Below are positions 58,117 to 64,000 of a stretch of 64,000 bases of DNA, one piece after another. The DNA is taken from assembly GCF_030463535.1 (NCBI RefSeq), contig NC_132878.1, positions 30,233,761-30,297,760 on the forward strand, read 5' to 3'. The position numbers and the translations under genes are program-made. Below the pieces are notes generated by a model. That model searched no databases and was not told where the DNA came from. It was given only the letters and a program-made list of their open reading frames with translations. This stretch comes from Salminus brasiliensis (taxonomy: Eukaryota > Chordata > Actinopteri > Characiformes > Bryconidae). The first letter of the stretch is position 1. Every line of letters starts with the position of its first letter.

Positions 58117-58332
58117 TCATTTTTCCTCAATCAACCATTCTTGGTTTCATGACTTCAAACAGTAATTGGCCAGTCTATATACTTTGACTTCTTGATAAGG
58201 AGATTATTAGACTAGCAGATTATTAGACTATGTGCACACATGGCCAGTCCTGAAACCTAATAACCATTGACTACAGCAATCAGGTTCCACTGTTATGATG
58301 ACAGATAACATAGCTTCACCAAAAACTCCCCA

Positions 58333-58630
58333 GTTTCAGCGATGCTAAATTCTTTTCCACCCTAGATGTGGCCTCAGAATTCTGGACCATTCCAGTTCAT
58401 GTTGCCAAACAGTACATGCTGGCATTCACCTTTTGTCACATGCAATATACTTTCACCCAATGTACCTTTGGATATGCCAATTTGCCAGCCGATTAAGACC
58501 TGAATAAGGTTTGGCCTGATGCCACTGAGCTTGACATCCCTATTTTTGTTGACAACATTTTATGTGGAATGTTACTTTCAATGCACACAGACATTGAGCA
58601 CTTCCTTACTACCACTGGTGCGAAAATCTA
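58333..58630 (+). mobile_element. Retrovirus-like (ERV-type) reverse transcriptase fragment
   Basis: A plus-strand frame reads FSTLDVASEFWTIPVHV, then LAFTF and FGYANLPAD, matching the fingers/palm of retrovirus-like RTs rather than the Ty3/Gypsy copies nearby. An in-frame stop and a base change in the catalytic box (FVDN where xVDD is usual) show it is dead. No LTR, gag or envelope is recognised around it. Confidence 0.55.
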
Positions 58631-58739
58631 GTTGTAGATAATGTCAACATGTAGTTTTTTGTGATTTGTTTTCAACAATGGTGTCCTCCTTAGTCGTCTC
58701 CCATGAAGTCCACTTTGGCTCAAACAACCACGGATGTTG

Positions 58740-59075
58740 TGATCTGACACTAATGTTCCTTAAGCTTGAAGTTCACCTTTAATCTCTTTAGAAGTTTTTC
58801 TGGTCTCTTTTGTTACTATTCGTATTCGGTCAACCTTTGGTCACATTATTTTCAGGGTTACCATAATTTTTGTCCTGGCCTGTTTAATGAGTTTACTTTG
58901 TAAAATAATTCTGTTGAAGCATGGTTTAAAATCAATGTCGGATTTTCATTTGTTCATTTTCATAGTATTTTTATTTATTATTACTTTTGTCAGATTCCAG
59001 TTGTTTCTGTGACCATTGTGGGTTTTTCTTTCATTAACCGAGGGGTACCAACAATTTTGTCGACTTGTGTAAACG
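58740..59075 (-). mobile_element. Tc1-like transposon terminus with transposase start remnant
   Basis: The inverted counterpart of the terminus at 31021-31150: ACCATTGTGGGTTTTTCTTT and TTAACCGAGGGGTACCAACA near 59010-59060, and GCATGGTTTAAAATCAATGT near 58918. The inner part (58740-58880) resembles antisense N-terminal Tc1 transposase DNA (TTTAATCTCTTTAGAAGTTT). It is truncated. Confidence 0.65.
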
Positions 59076-59580
59076 TGACCATGACCATGAAAACCAGAAA
59101 CCAAATAAGGACCAAGACAACTTAACATTCTTGTGGCTTTCTCTCTAGAGTCCACTGCGGCCTACCAGGTAGCCTCAACATGAGGTGCTGCAGGCGCCAC
59201 TGGCACTGGAACAGATGCGATGGGTGCCACTGGCCTTGGCACTGGAACAGACATGGCGGACGCTGCTGGCCTTGGCACTGGAACGGACACAGCGGGCACC
59301 GCTGCCATTGGCACTGGAATGGATGTGGTGGGCATCGCCATTACAGGAACAGACACGTTGGGTGTCGCCATCACAGGAACGAACATGGTGGGTGTTGCAG
59401 GAAGGCTGGCACTGCTTGTTTTGGGGCAGTCAAAGGCACCACTGCCTGAACAGAACTAGAAACAGGGGCAGCTGGCACTGCTTGCCTGGTAGTAGGCACA
59501 GATTCCACTGCAGGAACAGAGGCTGGTGGGGCCACCGAGACAGGAACAGTCTGGTGTCTATACTTTTGAACTGTTCTGAT
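59076..59580 (-). mobile_element. Ala/Val/Pro-rich repeat of an LTR-type element
   Basis: The minus-strand frames give repeated VPVMAMPTTSIPVPMA and VPVPRPAASAMSVPVP units. The plus-strand DNA repeats a GGCACTGGAAC(A/G)GA motif about every 30 bases. The flanking CATGACCATGAAAACCAG near 59080 parallels 17037-17055, adjacent to the similar repeat at 17100-17530, so both belong to one LTR family. It is not a host gene. Confidence 0.6.
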
Positions 59581-59589
59581 CATAATTCA

Positions 59590-60363
59590 AATATAAAAAT
59601 CATGGTGTAGAACTTAAACGTAGTCATGGCAGTGATGGTCAGAGTAAAGTGCCGTGAGCGTAGGTCGCCTTGCTTGGACATGGGTAACTTGAGAATCCTG
59701 ACATGAAGAGAGCGAGCCTCACTAGATGCGTGAGTAGCAGGGAGACCTGCTCCTGAATGTGGATAAAGCACCAGAGCTGACCTGAACACACCGGAACATG
59801 CGAGGAACCTCGGAGCGTCCCAGAGGTTCCAGGCGGTTCAATTCTCGACAGAGCATGATGGTGTCATGGCTCCTTAAGTACCCCCCAGTCCCAGGTGTAA
59901 TGCATGAACCAAATGAACACGACTCGACTCACACATGAACGTAAATGAAGCAGAAGTCCTTATTTGGGCCTGTGGACGACGGCTTGGAATCGAAGGCATT
60001 TGCTTTTTCCACATGTAGGTTAACTGTTGATTTAAAAATTACAAATGACAAAAAGACATTACATATTAAAATAGGTAGTAGGTTATTTTTATAGTACTTA
60101 CAAGCAAAAAAAAAAAAAAAAAATTTAAGTATTTTTTATCAAAAATGATCAAATTAATACACATAATTAACAAATGTGAGACTGTCTTAAATAAAGACAA
60201 ATTTTTAGACAAATAAAAGGTACTGTCTTAAAACATCCCCCAAATTTGGCCCATAGGCTTTATCTATTCACATGCCCAGACACACAAAACTTTAACTTCA
60301 ACATCTGCTTCCCATCATGACTTACCTTGGAGCTCCTCTTCATCTCCAACATTCAGTCTCATT
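59590..60363. other. Probable LTR-derived stretch, then A+T-rich DNA
   Basis: 59600-59990 has the composition of the LTR/leader regions at 16.1-17.0 kb (GAACCTCGGAGCGTCCCAGA, TGGTGTCATGGCTCCTTAAG). 60000-60250 is A+T-rich with an A run at 60107-60122. No gene. Confidence 0.45.
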
Positions 60364-61690
60364 TTGCTTACCCTGTCACACAGATGCTATACCCTGTCAC
60401 ACCCCTATGCATCTGTAGCCCCTACGTTAAAGTCTAAACCTTGTTTCTCGCCTCCCATCGCTCACCACGACCACACCGCTGACGACCCCCTATGCCTCGG
60501 AACCCATGGAGGTGAGTTCAGGCCACCATACGCCCGAGGAGTGTCAGAGAGCATGGGAGGGACTCTGTTTTTGTTGTGGAGGTGCGGAGGCATGAGACAT
60601 GATTGCAGACTCCACATTCACAAAAAGCTCATTCCCAACCCCTGGAGAGCATGTGCAGTTAGTGTTCCTACTAGTGGGTTGTTTTCCAAATCTCTCACGC
60701 TGCCAATAGACTTTGTCTTTTCAGCACCGATTGACTGTGGCGTGGAGGGCAGTTTCATGAGCGCTGACATTGTATCACAGTTGGGGATTCCTGTTAGGTC
60801 ACTCCCGAGGGCCCTCCAGAGCCAACCCATAGAACCTGCCCCCGTTACTCATGTCACCACGCCAGTATGACTGTCAGCCATCTAGCTCCATTCAGAGGAG
60901 ATAGCCTTCCACATCCTCCCGGTGTCTGACTATGCCATCATTCTACGTACTCCTTGGCTAAACAAGCACAGCCCTCACATCTCCTGGCCTGAGAGGGAGA
61001 TCCTTTCCTGGCCCCTGTACTGTCTGTCCCACTGCCTTGGTCTAGACCCTATCAAGCTCCTGTCCAGCTCTACTGAAAGTCCTGAGACCTTAGTAACATT
61101 GCCCCCAATGTATTCCGACTTAAGAGACATTTTAGGTAAAGCCCAGGCCACCACGCTGCCTCCCTATCACACGTTTAACCATGCCATTGACTAAGTCGAA
61201 GACTACACCCTGTCCAAGTCACGCATTTACCCCTACACTGGGAAGGAAGAACAGGCGAAGAATACATCTCAGAGGCCCTAGTTCAGAAGTACATCTCTGT
61301 CCAAGTCTCTTGTGGCCTCGGGGTTCTTATTCATCAAGAAGAAAGAGGGGGGGTCTATGCCCTTGTATTGACTACCGGGCCCTCAATGTCATAACACGCT
61401 TTCACCTCGGCCCAGTTGTTAAAACACCCTAATCACAGAAAGGCATTCTTGGCGGAGGGCAGAGTCAGGGCAGAGTGACAAACTCCTGGTTGCCTTCTAT
61501 TCTGAGAAACTAACAGCAGCCGAACGCAATTACAACATAGGAGATAGGGCCTTTAAGATGGCCTTGGGGAAGTGACGGCATTGGTTAGAGGGTGCCACTT
61601 TCCCCTTTCAAGTGGTCATGGGCCACAAGAATCTGGAATATCTACACCAGGCCAAGATCCTAAACCCCCGCCAGACCCCTGGCATGACAG
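60364..61690 (+). mobile_element. Ty3/Gypsy remnant (gag end to RNase H)
   Basis: Plus-strand pieces in Gypsy order: a shifted gag zinc knuckle near 60570, a protease with IDCGVEGSFMSADIVSQLGI, DYAIILRTPWLNKHSPHISW, an RT lead-in (YSDLRDILGKAQATTLPPY), [11 protein letters not shown] near 61365, then a jump at about 61430 to RNase H (LLVAFYSEKLTAAERNY coded near 61485 and [20 protein letters not shown] near 61620). Most of RT is deleted. Several stops; inactive. 61690-61930 has no recognised content. Confidence 0.8.
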
Positions 61691-63012
61691 GTATTCATGT
61701 TTGTGTTTTTGTTGTACTAGAACAACACAAAAAAGCTGAGAAAATAGTTCAAACTCAGCTTTCAGCCTTTAGATTGTACATTCCACAATGTGGTATTCAC
61801 ATCTGTGGACATGTCACATGTATTCATTTACTCCAGTTTAAGTGCATGCAGCCATGGTGCCTTGTGCTGAACCTTCTCTACTGGCCCCAGAGCACAATGC
61901 AATGCTGGTGGGCCAGGAAGCTGTAGAGGCTTTTTCCTTTAATGTTCACTGACTTTCAAACTGCAGCCATCCCACTTCCCATCAGAGCATTCCAAGGTGG
62001 CATACATCACACCCCGGTGTGGGGGCACCAACCCCACGTATGTGCCTCCGCAGCCCAGTTTGTCGCATTTCAACCTTGTGATCCGTGGAGAAGCGGCAGG
62101 GTCTCTTGCAGGTGCCTCTACTGCAGAATCTCTGGGCATCTCCTAGCTTTGCGTGCAGGGTGGTGTCCCACCAAACCAAAATATTAACACTCCTGACTTG
62201 TGGTTGGTTCTCGGTTTCCCTTGGCTCCAGAAGCATAACCCATGTGGACTGGCTATCCCAGTCTGTCTTGGCATGGGGGCCAGTCTGTCGGTCCTCCTGC
62301 CTCAAGGGTACTGACACCATTCTCAAAGGTTTTGACTCCTGGTTACCAAAAGAGTACTGGGACCTTTGGGAGGTGTTTAGTAATCGGCAGGCCCCAAACC
62401 TCCCCAGACCCTTTTACATCACCATTGACCTCCTCCCTAGCACTACTCCTAGAAGTAGGCTGTTTTCTTTGTCAGCACCACAACGTCAGGCAATGGAGGA
62501 CTATGTCCAGGAGGCCCTGGCCTTAGGATTCATCCAGCCATCCACTTCCCCAGCTGGGGCTGGCTTCTTCTTTGTGGGGAAGAAGGATAGGGGGTTGAGA
62601 CCCTGTATTGACTACAGAGGCCTCAATAAAATAACCATTAAGGACCGCTAGCCGTTACCCCTAATGACCTCAGCCTTCGAGGCACTGCAGCAGGCCTCCA
62701 TTTTCACCAAGCTGGACCTGCACAGTGCCCACTTGTTCAGGGTCAAAGAGGGTGATAAGTAGAAGACGGCGTACATCGCCCTGTCTGGGCACTACGAGAA
62801 CCTTGTCATTGATGAACACGCCCGTCGTCTTCCAACGATACATTAACAAGGTCCTCAGGGGGCTTTGGACAGGTTTTTTTTCATCTATTTGAATGACATC
62901 CTCATCTATAGTAAGTCCGTAGACAAACACGTCGCCCACGTCCGATGGGTTCTCCAGTTGCTCCTGGAGAATCACCTGTTCATCAAACTAGAGAAATCAC
63001 AGTTCCATGCAC

Positions 63013-63873
63013 AGACAATCTCCTTTTTAAGCTTTGTGGTGTCCCACAACACCCTGCACATGGACCCGACCAAAATCAAGGTCATGTAAAACGGGCCCAG
63101 GCCAACGTCTGTATACCTAGTCCAGTGCTTCCTTGGGTTTGCCAACTTCTTCCGACGTTCTTAGGAATTTTGGCTCCGTGGCGGCCCCTTTGACTGCTTT
63201 GATGAGGAAGACATCAGGTATGTTCATCTGGTCCACAGAGGCCCAGCAAGCATTCAACACCCTAAGGCGCCTGTTGGTGACCGTGAATTACTGGTGGTCA
63301 AGCTCGCGCAAAACATTCCTTTCTGGTCTGGATGGACCAAAAGAATTTGGCCTACATCTGCATCTAATGGGGACTAGAGGATGCAGTCAAGCATGCTTAC
63401 CTCACTGAACCTGATCCGGGTGGTGGCCCCCGGATCGACTGTACATACCTAGGCCTGTAAGGGCAACACTGTGATTCTAGTTAGCGTGGTGTGGCACAAC
63501 AGATAACATAATTTCCTGCCAGTGAGCTACCACACTATGTGGAAGACTGGGGTTCGATTCCCAGTCTGGGTGACTATGCTGCTCTACACCAATAAGGCTC
63601 CTTGTGCAAGACTCCTAACACTACACTGGCCCACCTCTGTAATACGAGTAACCTTGTAAGTCGCTCTGGATAAGAGTGTCAGCCAAATGCCGTAAATGTA
63701 AATGTAAATTGTAGTATTATTCTCCAAGGTTGGCTGCTTTGTGGCCCTCCCAACACTGCCATCAGCTAAGGAGACTAGTGCTCAATCTACAAATCTTTAC
63801 ATGACCTTGATTTTGGTCGGGTCCATGTGCAGGGTGTTGTGGGACACCACAAAGCTTAAAAAGGAGATTGTCT
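63013..63873. repeat. Perfect 78-bp inverted repeat
   Basis: 63013-63090 and 63796-63873 are exact reverse complements by eye. The first is in its proper place in the Gypsy RT; the second interrupts the C-terminal pol part. The spacer of about 705 bases holds the rest of the RT and the SINE. Confidence 0.9.
63455..63712 (+). mobile_element. tRNA-derived SINE (V-SINE-like)
   Basis: TTAGCGTGGTGTGGCACA (A-box region) and GGTTCGATTCCCAGTC (B box) form a tRNA-like head. The body ends in CTTGTAAGTCGCTCTGGATA followed by AGAGTGTCAGCCAAATGCCG and GTAAATGTAAATGTAAAT, the conserved segment and tail seen in many fish V-SINE-type elements. It interrupts the Gypsy pol remnant. The family name is from memory. 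Confidence 0.8.
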
Positions 63874-64000
63874 TCCACATGTCCCACATCAAGCCTGTCT
63901 TGTTTTCCATGGGTCCCGCATGTCCGCCGGGCCCATGTACAGTTGACGGTGCACCAGCACTGCCAGCCAGCGATCAACCCTCCTGTCTGCAGTAGCTCTT

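Larger units (their letters stand above)
61940..64000 (+). mobile_element. Second Ty3/Gypsy remnant, running off the window
   Basis: Starts with a gag zinc-knuckle remnant ([15 protein letters not shown], near 62110). It continues with the pre-RT part ([19 protein letters not shown]), RT ([37 protein letters not shown], a stop, then [31 protein letters not shown]) and the RT connection (FGSVAAPLTALMRKTSG). The catalytic YLDD is YLND. A SINE lies at 63455-63712, and beyond it is a C-terminal pol phrase FHMSHIKPVLFS. An inverted 78-bp duplicate of its own RT sits at 63796-63873. It is inactive. Confidence 0.8.

Noticed and set aside
59180-59610. Plus-strand His/Trp-rich and Gly/Thr-rich repeat frames
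   Set aside because: All frames of a 30-base degenerate repeat stay open; not evidence of a gene.
1-64000. CRISPR array, rRNA, functional tRNA, bacterial operon
   Set aside because: No regularly spaced repeats, rRNA signatures or polycistronic layout; composition and content are vertebrate.

Overview
The window looks like nuclear DNA of a teleost fish, probably an otophysan; the species cannot be fixed from sequence alone. It carries several single-exon olfactory-type GPCR genes of the trace amine-associated receptor (TAAR) family embedded in retrotransposon and Tc1 debris. The fish-type LINE tails, tRNA-derived SINE and Ty3/Gypsy families agree with this. No prokaryotic, organellar, CRISPR or rRNA feature is visible.

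TAAR array: eight receptor units lie on the minus strand. In coordinate order they are: a fragment (238-607), an intact gene (7263-8285), an open but damaged gene (19701-20744), an intact gene (28399-29421), a frameshifted pseudogene (38404-39435), a pseudogene split by a retroelement (47284-48480), a copy with one nonsense codon (50454-51479) and an intact gene (53602-54627). They form close pairs (7.3/47.3 kb, 19.7/28.4 kb, 50.5/53.6 kb), and flanking DNA is shared within each pair, so the array grew by segmental duplication. Six units have a related upstream block. In five it contains a TATA box; in three a splice donor follows, suggesting a 5' noncoding exon, an intron, and an acceptor abutting the ATG.

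Transposons by region: 0.7-4.1 kb Gypsy remnant (-); 4.6-5.2 kb Tc1 remnant (+); 10.2-13.7 kb Gypsy (-) abutting an internally deleted L2-like LINE (13.7-15.7 kb); 16.0-18.25 kb LTR element with gag only; 21.7-24.3 kb LINE (-); 24.6-26.1 kb Ala/Val/Pro repeat ORFs plus an LTR-like segment; 30.3-33.2 kb LINE and Tc1 pieces; 34.3-35.3 kb noncoding repeat; 35.3-37.55 kb Gypsy with LTR (+); 40.3-43.5 kb near-complete L2-like LINE (+); 44.5-45.75 kb Tc1 (-); 56.2-58.1 kb LINE (-); 58.3 kb retrovirus-like RT fragment; 60.4-64 kb two damaged Gypsy elements (+).

The receptors probably act as seven-transmembrane chemosensory receptors of olfactory neurons, each from its own promoter. I found no clearly new system. 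The most interesting signals are the loss of the amine-binding Asp3.32 in most paralogs without a visible Asp5.42 replacement, and the shared promoter block with a near-palindromic GTTATC/GATAAC element.
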